NCBI GenBank assembly: GCA_951230915.1
Contig: OX579635.1
Span: forward strand, 32,550,001-32,614,000
Length of the DNA stretch: 64,000 nucleotides
Direction of reading: 5' to 3'
DNA from: Antitrichia curtipendula
Taxonomy: Eukaryota; Streptophyta; Bryopsida; Hypnales; Leucodontaceae
Shown piece by piece: positions 25,149-35,174 of this stretch. The translations under genes were made by a program, and so were the position numbers. The notes under the pieces are model-generated. The model searched no databases, was not told the DNA's origin, and was given only the letters and a program-made list of their open reading frames with translations. Within the stretch, counting starts at the first letter, position 1; each line of letters starts with the position of its first letter.

Positions 25149-26173
25149 CTAGAGGCTCAACAGCTTAATCCTCAAATTCTGATACTGTTCTGGGTTTTTG
25201 GTCGTAAAATACTTGGGATCCCATTCTTCTTTCCAAATTTGATATGCTATCCATCCTGTTGCATATGCATCAACAGCCATGGAGTACAAATGTTTTTTTT
25301 GCATGACTTCAAGCGAGGTCTCCGATCCCTTCTTTCCATACATGTAGAACAATTCGGGGGCTGCATGTTTTCGTTGATTTCTCTCTCGTTCGAGCTCTTC
25401 CATGGTTTGATAACCATACCTTGATGGCTCCTTCTCTACCACTCGGCCAGAAAGCCTCCAATCGCAAATCCCTATGTACACTGTGTTCTCTTTCCATTCA
25501 TCAAAATGGAGCAAAATGTTGGATGGAGTAATGTCATTGTGTAAATATTGTGCTTCATGGCATTTTCCATTGTCACAAGCAATGATAGAGCCAAATTCAC
25601 GCGGTTTTTACGATAAGTTGCAACCCAACCCAATTCTTCCTGCGTCAATCCTGTATCAGGTTGTCTCCTGATGTCATCCACGTCCAATGATTCGCTTACT
25701 TTTGAGTTGTACTTGGCCAAGAAAGAAATTAAAGACCCTCCATTCCACCATAGTGTGTAGCCTTCCATCGTTTTGGGATGGATGTACGCAAGTCTTATGA
25801 TACCAGGATGTATCACTGGACAACCCCCTCACTCACAATAGCTTGGCGTTTCTCCTTCTCATCTGAGGTCTTCAAAGTCTTCCCGGCGAAGCAAATCCAA
25901 CTGGGAATGCTTTGTAGTCTCGTGAGCACCACCTTCCTCACGGTCCCATATGATCCAGTCGCGGTCTAGTTTGGCATGGGATTCACTTTCACGCAACTTT
26001 CAAGCCACTTGACTGTTCCGCTCACGCAATGAGCTCGTATTTGGTCTTCAAGCGTCGCTTTCCATGGTGCTTGTTTCTTTCTACGTGATGAAGAATACTG
26101 TTGAGAGAACTTCTGAATCTCCATCAATTTTGATGCAAACTCTTTGTCATGCGTGTCCCAATCACTATCGTCA
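25149..26173 (-). pseudogene. Protein-kinase-like gene, broken cargo of the giant hAT
   Basis: Read on the minus strand, the region shows the order of a eukaryotic protein kinase domain. A glycine loop GSYGTVRKV (about 25960-25930) is followed by FAGKTLK with the ATP-binding Lys. IHPGIIRL and a hinge-like TLWWNGGSLISFL come next. The catalytic loop is LHNDITPSNILL (Asp at 25535-25533), and then DWRLSGR stands where DFG is expected, with HAAPELF as the APE motif. The frame is interrupted three times: an in-frame TAG at 25968-25966 just before the glycine loop, a frameshift near 25820, and another near 25550 just before the catalytic loop. The upstream part (DDSDWDTHDKEFASKL...) runs into the N gap at 26174, so the start is unknown. 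DWR in place of DFG would suggest a pseudokinase even before the breaks, but local decay is equally possible. It is a neighbour of, and divergent from, the RING ORF. Confidence 0.72.
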
Positions 26174-26373
26174 NNNNNNNNNNNNNNNNNNNNNNNNNNN
26201 NNNNNNNNNNNNNNNNNNNNNNNNNNNNNNNNNNNNNNNNNNNNNNNNNNNNNNNNNNNNNNNNNNNNNNNNNNNNNNNNNNNNNNNNNNNNNNNNNNNN
26301 NNNNNNNNNNNNNNNNNNNNNNNNNNNNNNNNNNNNNNNNNNNNNNNNNNNNNNNNNNNNNNNNNNNNNNNNN
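26174..26373. other. Assembly gap (200 N)
   Basis: Exactly 200 N separate the kinase-like gene from the RING promoter. The real length is unknown. The missing DNA probably contains the start of the kinase gene and part of a divergent promoter with GC-rich repeats, which are hard to assemble. Confidence 0.97.
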
Positions 26374-26450
26374 GACGTCTTCACGTCCCCGCCCCAACAC
26401 TCGTTTGGGCACTATATAAGGCCATCCCCGCCCCATTCGTCCGCGCCCTG
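26374..26450 (+). promoter_or_regulatory. TATA promoter of the RING ORF with GTCCGCGCC motifs
   Basis: ACTATATAAGGCC (TATATAAG at 26413-26420) lies 129 bases upstream of the ATG. On both sides are CACGTCCCCGCCCCA, CCATCCCCGCCCC and CGTCCGCGCCCTGCA, close matches to the element's subterminal repeats. The arrangement suggests that whatever binds the ends could also bind this promoter. Confidence 0.6.
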
Positions 26451-26548
26451 CATACTCCAAAATCTTCCACCTCTTCATTGAGCTGGTTGTTGGTGTCGTG
26501 CAGGGTCTTTTTTATTACACGGTGAATTCTTGCCACTTGTTTCCCACG

Positions 26549-28906
26549 ATGCCGACACCACCAAGAACGAACAAAAAAGATAGAGACCGGACTCGACAAC
26601 GGCAGGGAAACAAACATCGAAAGAGATTACATGTACTTCGAAACCCTCGCAAACTTGCATTCAGGGGCTGGAATGAAGTGCCTGACCCGTGGAGTTTCGA
26701 GACTTGCACCAATTACATCGAATGGTGCCACATCGATAAGGCCTTCCCGGAAGAGCGGCACAACTACCTCCGCCGATTCCATAAAGCGAACTTGAAATAC
26801 TGCATCGATGAGGCCTTCAAACAACGATGCATTGAAGTATATCAGGTGTTGTACGACGTATCCACCGTAAAAAGGAATGAAGTTCACCTTTTCATTGCTC
26901 GAGGTGTACATGCGGAGGTCAGATTGAACAAGCGGGTGGATTGGTCGACCTTGAAGGGCACGCCATCTGGTATCAAAATACCGACACCAGCGAATGGAAT
27001 AATTGCAAGGGGGGCTATGAGGTTTCCCGAAGGAGGGCTGGGCAGGATCAACATACGTATTGAGCCGCCCGATACGTATGAGACACCAGCCTCTTCTACG
27101 GACGACGACTCTGATGGGGCTCATACAGTAGTGGAGTTAACCAACAGAGGACAACAACGTGCACAAAAGCGGAAGGCTGAGCGTGCACTTTTTGGAGAAT
27201 TTCCGGAGCAAGATGCTGATGCGCAGTTCCATGGCCCTCAAGAACCAATGCTTGGAGTTGCTGAGGCGCAATTCCAAGCACCTGATGAACCAACTATTGG
27301 AGTTGTTGATGCCATGGCTGCTGCAAACACCATACAGAGCTTGAGGGTGCAATTACAAGATAGAGGTGATGAAATGCATGCTCTGTATGAAGATGTGGGC
27401 AAATTTAGGGAAGAAATCACGCGCAAGGACGAAGTAATTGCTCAGCAAGCACGTGACATAGAGGAGCTTCGGCGAGCTCTGCAAGTAGCACAAATGATGA
27501 ACGAAGGTCAGGATCCACGAGGACAAGCGCAAGGACCTACTCGCGATTCTAAAATTCCGGTGCAAGATGTGCACGGTGGTACTGCCATGTTTACAGAACA
27601 TGATTCATTGTCTTTTGGCGAATTCATTGCCACCGCCAACGTACCAATGGAAACTGAAGTTCAGGGCATGGTTAGGGACAACAGCTCTGAGCTGAACGAC
27701 TTGCAAGCCGAGAACAAAAAATTACAAAGTCGTTTGCATGCCTTGGTGGAGCAGTACTACCAATGGAAGTTGGCATGCGTGTTCACCGTCGACAAAATCC
27801 GACAACTGGTAGCAGAGTTCAAGAAAATGGACCACTGCTACAGTGAACACAATCAAGAAAGAGTGTTTGGCTTGACTTCCTGGGCCCTTGTGGATGATCT
27901 TTTCAATACCGACATGGCAACCATGAAGCTTGGTGATGGAAAAACAATCATTGATTGGTCCCAACACAATTGGGATTACAAAAATCAGCTTGGATCAAAG
28001 ATCGACTACAAAGGAAAATCGTTGTTGGAGTGGCCAAATCCTTCCAGTTTTGTGCACGACGGGACTATGTGCCTGATTTGTATGAATCCATTCGGCCCTG
28101 AAGGTGGAATTCACTTGGGCACCTGCAACCACTTGTACCACCCATTTTGCCTCATCAGTTTCATGATTGTCCGTCGTCGGTGCGCAGTGTGCAAGGCTCC
28201 TTTCCACGAGCGCTTGTACGAGTTGTTTGGCTTGGTCCCATATATGCCACCACATTGGGAATTCAATGCCACGAATGCCCCCGATCAATCTAATATGTGG
28301 GGAAAAGACTTGGTGTGGAGCTGGAAATTGAAAATGACGTCGTTGGACAAGATACAGGTAGCTGCTGAATGTGGTTGGGAGACTGACCCAGATCAAATTG
28401 TCCAAGTCTGCCACCACTTGATTCAGATGAAAGACAAGTACAGCCAAGGACAACGGAATTTTTTCTTCCAATGCTTCAATGGACATTGGGACGAGGTCGG
28501 AAAGAAGTTTCAATTTGGACCTCACCCCAGGCAATGGTTGTGGGGTGTTGATGGAGTCCGTGTCACCGATGACAACGGGGTTCGTATTGGGGAGGACCCT
28601 GACATGCCCAACCCCGCGGAGCTTGTTCAATTATCGGAATCTGAGTTGAGGGAAACTTTCATAAACGAAGGGTTGGATTTCCTGCTTGAACATCATAGCC
28701 CGGATACACGTCGAGCTCTAGAGAGCCTCAAGCAATCGCAAATTATGAGGGCCATTCTGGAAGAAGACGGACCAGCGAGGAGAACTCGGTCTGCGATTCG
28801 TAGACTTCAACTAGAATCCGGCGAAGATTTTCCGATGCAGCACGGCACACACAACAACGAGGCTGGACCCAGCGGCACTGCAAATAGTCCAATGAACATC
28901 GACTGA
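26549..28906 (+). CDS. RING-H2 zinc-finger protein with coiled coils, cargo of the giant hAT
   Basis: A single uninterrupted 785-aa frame; the ATG at 26549 is preferred over one 17 codons upstream, which lies near the TATA box. Residues 1-30 are very basic (RTNKKDRDRTRQRQGNKHRKR), a likely nuclear signal. Residues about 255-330 and 375-410 have heptad-like, charged helices (coiled coils). Residues 508-551 form a RING-H2 pattern: CLIC, then C-x-H at GTCNH, H-x2-C at HPFC, and CAVC. RING-H2 domains usually recruit E2 enzymes for ubiquitin transfer, so an E3 role is inferred. The C-terminal third is Trp-rich with no known domain. AATAAA follows the stop at 28937. It is intact while the kinase gene and transposase on either side are broken. 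Identity beyond 'RING-H2 protein' is unknown. Confidence 0.82.
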   Translation: MPTPPRTNKKDRDRTRQRQGNKHRKRLHVLRNPRKLAFRGWNEVPDPWSFETCTNYIEWCHIDKAFPEERHNYLRRFHKANLKYCIDEAFKQRCIEVYQVLYDVSTVKRNEVHLFIARGVHAEVRLNKRVDWSTLKGTPSGIKIPTPANGIIARGAMRFPEGGLGRINIRIEPPDTYETPASSTDDDSDGAHTVVELTNRGQQRAQKRKAERALFGEFPEQDADAQFHGPQEPMLGVAEAQFQAPDEPTIGVVDAMAAANTIQSLRVQLQDRGDEMHALYEDVGKFREEITRKDEVIAQQARDIEELRRALQVAQMMNEGQDPRGQAQGPTRDSKIPVQDVHGGTAMFTEHDSLSFGEFIATANVPMETEVQGMVRDNSSELNDLQAENKKLQSRLHALVEQYYQWKLACVFTVDKIRQLVAEFKKMDHCYSEHNQERVFGLTSWALVDDLFNTDMATMKLGDGKTIIDWSQHNWDYKNQLGSKIDYKGKSLLEWPNPSSFVHDGTMCLICMNPFGPEGGIHLGTCNHLYHPFCLISFMIVRRRCAVCKAPFHERLYELFGLVPYMPPHWEFNATNAPDQSNMWGKDLVWSWKLKMTSLDKIQVAAECGWETDPDQIVQVCHHLIQMKDKYSQGQRNFFFQCFNGHWDEVGKKFQFGPHPRQWLWGVDGVRVTDDNGVRIGEDPDMPNPAELVQLSESELRETFINEGLDFLLEHHSPDTRRALESLKQSQIMRAILEEDGPARRTRSAIRRLQLESGEDFPMQHGTHNNEAGPSGTANSPMNID

Positions 28907-29735
28907 GTGCATTTCCTAGTGTGGTAATTACTAATTAATAAAGCATATTTTGTGTAGACTTAGACACTTATCATTACCGATGCTTATAGAATTGCTAGTT
29001 TGCTACTTCGGTAGTTTGGTACTACAAACAGTATTAGAGAAAGACTCGTGGATATGCAAATTTTATCATGGAAAATGCGCTATAGACTTTTCCAATTTTG
29101 TACTACATGATGCATATGAAATACATATATTCATTATTCACTTGTTGAATTCCTTTGCATGATGCATGTATAATTCCTTAACTAAAAAGTTATTCAGTAA
29201 TAAGTTTACAAACTATTATACAATTTGATTGTGAAGATTTCAATGTGAAAAGTATTTTAATTTTTTTTTTGGAAATGTAGTGTAATAGAAAAATGGGAGC
29301 AATTAAAAACACAAAAATAACTGGACTGATTCCAAATTTGATGGAATCCCAGGAAAAATTAGCATAATGTTCCAAACATTGTGTATTCTTAAAAATTAAA
29401 AATAATGCATTTGCCTCAAATTCCAAAATAATTTTTTCCCTAGTGGGGAAAGCACTATTCATTTTCTTATCATTTTTCTTCTCCAGAAGCTGCATTTTCT
29501 AATTTTTACCTACACAATTGATCATCCAAAATTGTTATAATTAAAAAATCCAACGGTCAATATTTTATAATTAATTCCACACATCATACTACCCTAGACA
29601 TAGCAATCTTCTTTTTTGTACGCTTGTATTATAAATTTAAAATACATTCCAATATCCCATACACAAAAAAATTTCAAAGTGGGAAGATTCATTGGAAAAT
29701 TTCATTGTCAAAACATTGACACATTGTTAGGTCTT
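28907..29735. other. AT-rich spacer inside the giant hAT
   Basis: It contains the probable poly(A) signal of the RING gene (AATAAA at 28937) and otherwise no ORF or repeat I can name. Confidence 0.4.
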
Positions 29736-29932
29736 TTTTTTTTTTTTGATAACAAATGGAAACCATTGTATTAAGAGAAAAAAAGTAACCGCCAAGCCAA
29801 AGGCTGGACAAATGAAGAGAATAAGAGCAAATGAAGAGAAGATGATCAGAAAAGAAAGCAAGAAACTAAGTGAACATACAAAGAGGGGGACCCTCTTTGG
29901 TCCACCTAATAGAGTAACCATTGTTAGGTCTT
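29722..29932 (-). mobile_element. Short retroposed element (SINE or truncated LINE end) with 14-bp duplication
   Basis: A poly(T) run followed by TGATAACAAATGGAAACC opens the insert (29736-29918). Read on the minus strand, it ends in a poly(A) tail. The 14 bases CATTGTTAGGTCTT occur before (29722-29735) and after (29919-29932) it. The poly(A) tail plus a target duplication of this length indicates target-primed reverse transcription. The sequence resembles the 3' ends of plant LINEs. Confidence 0.8.
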
Positions 29933-30299
29933 CACTCTTCAGGGGTTGAAGATAACTATCTTGCAATCTATTTACTCAAATTTTCAGGAATTTCGTCCAA
30001 ACATTTTTATACTAGTCAAAATGTCTAATACAGTATCCTACAGCTAAATATGGAAAAAAACATTCAATTACGTACAATATCTAAGAAAAATTTAAAAATT
30101 ATTTATCATCCTGTTTGAAATTTTAGATTAGAAAATAGAAACTAGAAAGAAGAGCTCATTATATATATATGAGGTGGTAGGACGTACAACAACCCACATG
30201 AGATATGTTAATTACAATTAGTGCTTAGGAGTTCCATTGCTCATGGTGAGCTCAAATTAAAGTACGATTCTAGAGTTTGAAAACTTGATGTACTCATGT

Positions 30300-33200
30300 A
30301 CTAATATACTATCCTATTACCAAACCCTAAACCGTTGAACTTTTTTTAAAGCAAAAAAACCATTGTATTTTACTTCAATTCCAAACATAAGTAGATGTCT
30401 AGATTACAATTATCAAAGGAACCATTTAACTTAAATAGTTGAATCCGAAAATAAAACAAATTGTATTAGTTTTTTTCCCAAAACAATTCTAGTATCCATT
30501 TTTTGGTTTTTTTAAAAACAACCTAAACCCAAAAATAAAAGAAGAGGTATTTCATATTTTTATTTCAATTCTTAAATCCAAACATAATTAGACTCTTGTT
30601 ACTGAAATGAAGCAATGAACGTTTGAACTGAAATCCAAAAAAAAACTAACTTCAAATTGGATGGTTCCCTAAACCTTTGCAGTAGTTTTATCCTCCAATT
30701 AAGTAGAATTAATCTTGTAATTGCTAATTACACAAATTGACCCTTTGACTAGAACTGAAGATTTTCCATTCCATATTTGAATTGAATACCCAGCCTTTGT
30801 AGCCTTTGATGACAGAAATAGCCCCTGCAAGGTTGCAACTTGAATCCCCAACAACTATATCATGTATTTCATAGGAATTCCAAAATCTGGTAGCCTCTAC
30901 GTAGTACTTACAGAAGTTAACCCTTTAATCCTAACCAAGTATAAAAGAACTTGTATCTGATTTGAATTCCCAATCCTTGTATCTTTCAATCTTCCATTAA
31001 CACAAATGAACCCTTGAAGTAGAACCTAAAAATGTTGACTTGTATTTGAAGGAATTTCCAAACCCTTATAACTCGTACTTTAACTTGAAGCCCTTGAAGT
31101 ACAAGCACATAACATTTAACTTGTATTTGATTTGAATTTTAAACACTTGGAAGAACAATTTACCAACACCATAAAGGCTTCAACTATAACAAAACAAAAC
31201 ATAACTTCTATTTCATTTGAAATCAAAACCCTTCAACCTTGTAGCATCTAGTAACAAGACTAGAGCCTTCAACTTCCTTCGAAACCAATAGATCTTTCAT
31301 TTTGTTTCCTTTCCAAATCCTTATAGCCTCTAATTTTAAAAATAAAATCCTTGAACTACATTGTAATACATTGTAATATGTTATTGATGTGAATTCCCAA
31401 TTTCCAAACCCTTATACCCTCCATTACCAAAAACTAACCAATTCAATTAGAAGTCTAAAAAATATAAGACGTGTTTGAATTTTTTTTAACTGTAAACCCT
31501 TTTAGTTTATATTTGGGAAATTTGAAAATGCATCCTTCCACTTGAATTTTAAAAAATGTATACCTTGTCTTTTGTTATAAATCCAAAATCTTGTAGCATG
31601 TAATTTCAAATTTTTTTTTATTGAAGCGTGCAATAAAATTTTCATTTTCAGGAATCTCCTATTTTCCTTGGGTGGTTCCTAATTCTCAAGTGCTTGGTGA
31701 AGGCAAGAAGGAGAAGTTTGGCACCAAGAAGGGAGCCACATGCTCCCATGCATGGTCTTTTAATTTAAAAAGTAGTTGGACCTCTTAATGGAGCCATTGA
31801 CTTGAAGATATTCCCGAACCGAAATGAAGAGCTGGATGCATTAATGGGTTCCCCCTCTCCATGGGAAGGAAGAATCCCATGGCCAAGTTCAAAATAAACT
31901 TCACTTCCCCCCCACACTATGGCGGAGGATTGGGACGTTCGCGCCCCTTCAAGTCTCCGCCCTGCCTTCAAGTCCCCGCCCTGAAGTCCGCGCCCCGACC
32001 TAAAGTCCGCGGCCTGACCTGAAGTATGTGTGGAAATTTATCTAAGCTCCCAGACCTGAAGTCCCTCCAAGCCAAATTTGAACTCCCTCTATGACAAAGT
32101 TGAACACGCAAATTCACAAACTTGAATTCACAAATATCTGAACCCCTAAATGCCCAAGGCACCGAACTTGGGTGTTGACCCTAATTTGAGTTTGAAATCA
32201 AAACCCTAACGAATTTGCTCAATGTAGAAGTTTATATTTTTGAAATTTTGTTTTGGGAGGCTTGAATTCAAAACAAGTTGGATACTATTTCATTTAAAAT
32301 TTTCAATCCCAACCCATATTTACATATCCCCATTACAATAAAATACCGTTCCACTTGAATTAGAAAATAAGGGAACTAGTATTTCATTTCAATCCCAAAT
32401 CCTCATAGGATCCCATTACACAAATAAAATTTTCTAGTGGAATGCTTGAATTCAAAACAAGTTGGATACTATTTCATTTAAAATTTTCAATCCCAACCCA
32501 TATTTACATATCCCCATTACAATAAAATACCGTTCCACTTGAATTAGAAAATAAGGGAACTAGTATTTCATTTCAATCCCAAACCCTCGTAGGATCCCAT
32601 TACACAAATGAAATTTTCTAGTGGAATGCTTGAATTCAAAACAACTTGGATACTATTTCATTTAAAATTTTCAATCCCAACCCATATTTACATATCTCCA
32701 TTACAATAAAATACCGTTCCACTTGAATTAGAAAATAAGGGAACTAGTATTTCATTTCAATCCCAAACCCTCTAGTAGCCCCTTACAAAAAGAACCCGTT
32801 GAAGGTGAATTCCCAAAAAATCTTAACAAGTATTTCACCTCAATTCCAAAGCCTTCTCGGATCCCATTACCAAAATGTACCATTGAACTTGAATTAAAAA
32901 ATAGCTTAAGTAGTATTTGATTTCAATGCCACCCCCTTTTGGGATTCCATTACACAAATACAATTTTTCCAGTAGAATGATTGAATTGAGAAATAACATC
33001 ACTAGTATTTCATTTCAATCCCAAACTGCTTTCGTATCCCCCTTACCAAAATGTAGCGTTGAACTTGAATTAAAAAATAGCTTAAGTAGTATTTGATTTC
33101 AATACCAACCCCTTTTGGGATCCCCATTAGAAGAATATACCGTTGAAGTCTTCAAGATCCAAACCCTTGTAGCTTCTTCTTCCGAAAACAAATCCTTCAA

Positions 33201-33390
33201 GTATATTTCAATGCATTATAATGTGTATTAGATTTCAATCCAAACCCTTGTAGCCATTTATTTTAAAAATAAAGCCTTGAACAAAAAGCCAAAAAAGTAT
33301 AAGTTGGTTATGATTTGATTTGTAAAATCCAAATCCTTAATTCAAAATAGGTTCTATTTAGAAGAAATAAATAAAAATTCTTGAACTCGA
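30300..33390. repeat. Degenerate 85-95-bp tandem repeat field with a 184-bp higher-order array
   Basis: Most of this 3 kb is built from diverged units like AAACCCTTGTAGCCT / CATTACCAAAATGAACCCTT / GAACTTGAATTAAAAAATAG / AGTATTTGATTTCAATTCC. From 32261 the copies become regular: near-identical 184-base units start at 32261, 32445 and 32629, each spanning two basic units, and end near 32775. A similar degenerate stretch lies at 39200-39560. The field is interrupted at 31650-32200 by a GC-rich block described separately. Confidence 0.8.
31660..32040. repeat. Conserved block plus GC repeats, first internal copy
   Basis: GGTGGTTCCTAATTCTCAAG ... AAGAAGGAGAAGTTTGGCAC ... ATTAATGGGTTCCCCCTCTC is followed by GTCCGCGCCCTGA-type repeats (31920-32030). 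The same block plus repeats occurs at 34436-34920, directly upstream of the transposase, and in reverse orientation at 56680-57130 in the 2.7-kb element. No ORF follows this copy, so it may be a leftover of another family member nested here. Confidence 0.75.
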
Positions 33391-33392
33391 AT

Positions 33393-34323
33393 TTAACCCC
33401 TAAAGTCTCATTGTCCCCTCGAGGGACAATATGGATTTCGGGCAGGCTACTACGGCCTCAATATTCATCATTATTTTTTGAAACTATTTGTGAAGATAGA
33501 TGAATACATTAGCTTTATGGATATATAATTTTTATTTCAATCGGTGCCCGGGAGCAAAAGTTATGGCACAAAAGGTCCATTTTTTCAATGCGGCGGGCAG
33601 AAATCTTCTCACACAATTTTTTCTCTTAAAATTTTTAAAAATTATTTTCTCATAGATGGTACTTTTATCTATATGGGAAGCTTTGATTCATTCCATTTGG
33701 ATTTGTTATATGAAAGTTATGGACAATCTTATTTTTCGGGCAGTTAGAGCATCTTCTTGAAAAAATAATTAATAGGATTCATTTCGGAATGCAATTTTCA
33801 CAATTTTTCAAAAATAACTATTTGACGAGGGTAAGTTTGCTTGCTAAAACAATCTCAACATTTGGATTCTAGTATTTTAATTCCATCTTAGAGTTGTTGA
33901 CAATTTAGTTTTTTTTCTCAATCTTGGACCTACTTCTACTTAACAATTTTTCAAAGAATGAAAACCAAGTGAATCTTTTTTGAAATTTTTATCCTAGATT
34001 CTCAATTCAAGTTTTAAACATTAAAAAAATCAAATTCAAATTTGTAGTGCAATTTTTTTTTTAAATGGTGGTCCCAGTCATCTGAAATTGCAAACCAATG
34101 TTCAAAAAGACAAGTTCTTCCAACTTTGAATGCTGACATCTTGTAATTGGTACGGTCAAATTTTATGAAATTTTTACCACATGATCTGAGATAAATTAAG
34201 TACAAGATCCTACGATTAGATTCTTAAGAAAGTGTTTTTTCTCTTTTCTTCGATGAATGCAATAGAACTAACAGCTTTGAGTAGTTTTTGATAGAAAAAT
34301 GGCCTTGGGACTTTAGGGGTTAA
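33393..34323. mobile_element. TTAA-flanked element (piggyBac-like MITE), 923 bp, second copy
   Basis: The element is 33397-34319, bracketed by TTAA at 33393-33396 and 34320-34323. It starts CCCCTAAAGT and ends ACTTTAGGGG. It has the same length as the copy at 23256-24178 but many substitutions, so both are old. No transposase ORF is present. Confidence 0.75.
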
Positions 34324-34435
34324 ACAAATACGTACCTTGTCTTTCATTAGGACTCTAAACCCTTTGGGATTCTACTCACACAAATTTTGTCCTTCTTGTC
34401 TGGAAGTTCAATTTCATTTTCTAAATTTTTTTTGT

Positions 34436-34945
34436 TTTGGGTGGTTCCTAATTCTCAAGTGCTTGGTGAAGGCAAGAAGGAGAAGTTTGGCACCAAGAAG
34501 GTAGCCACATGCTCCCATACATGATCTTTGAATTGAAAAAGTGGTTGGACCTCTTAATAGAGCCATTGACTTGAAGATATTCCCCGAAGTCAAATGAAGG
34601 GCTGCCTGCATTAATGGGTTCCCCCTCTCCATGGGAAAGAAGAATCCCAGGACCAAGTTCAAGACCCTCCCCCACTATGGCTGAGGAGTGGGACGTCCGC
34701 GCCCTTGTGTCCGCGCCCTGACGGGACGTCCGCGCCCCTGCGCTCGCGCCTTGACGAGACGTCCGCGCCTTGACGAGACGTCCGCGCCCTGACGGGAAGT
34801 CCGCGCCCCTGCGTCCGCGCCCCCCACGTCCGCGCCTGCACATGACGTCCGGGCCCCGTAGAAAAACTGCCCTCCTCTGACGTCCCCGCCCCTGCAGAAT
34901 AGGTCCCGCCCCTGCACTCCAAGGGTATAAAGGCAACCCTGTTGC
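34436..34945 (+). promoter_or_regulatory. Transposase upstream region: conserved block, GC repeats, TATA
   Basis: A 250-bp block shared with 31660-31920 is followed by about twelve GACGTCCGCGCCC repeats (34690-34900). GGGTATAAAGG (TATA at 34925-34930) then lies 250 bases before the transposase ATG. Just after the TATA box, GGCAACCCTG resembles the inward-read element end TGACAACCCTG. The promoter may therefore be derived from, or be, an old element terminus. Confidence 0.62.
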
Positions 34946-35174
34946 ACTCTGCTTCCCTACATTTGTCATCTTGGCCTCATAATCTTGGACTTCAATTCAG
35001 TTTGAGCTCCTTGTGAGTCTACTTGGGTGGCAGATGGCCCTGGTTTACTGTTGAGGTGATGTAAAAATCAGTTCAAACAGTGGATTGGCGCTAACTATTA
35101 TTTTGTCCTTTTCAATTGGTGTGATAGCCTCTTCTACTTCCTACAAGAACACATTTGCATTCGTTGTGAATGCA

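Noticed and set aside
26124..26384. ORFs made mostly of X
   Set aside because: They span the 200-N gap and have no sequence support.
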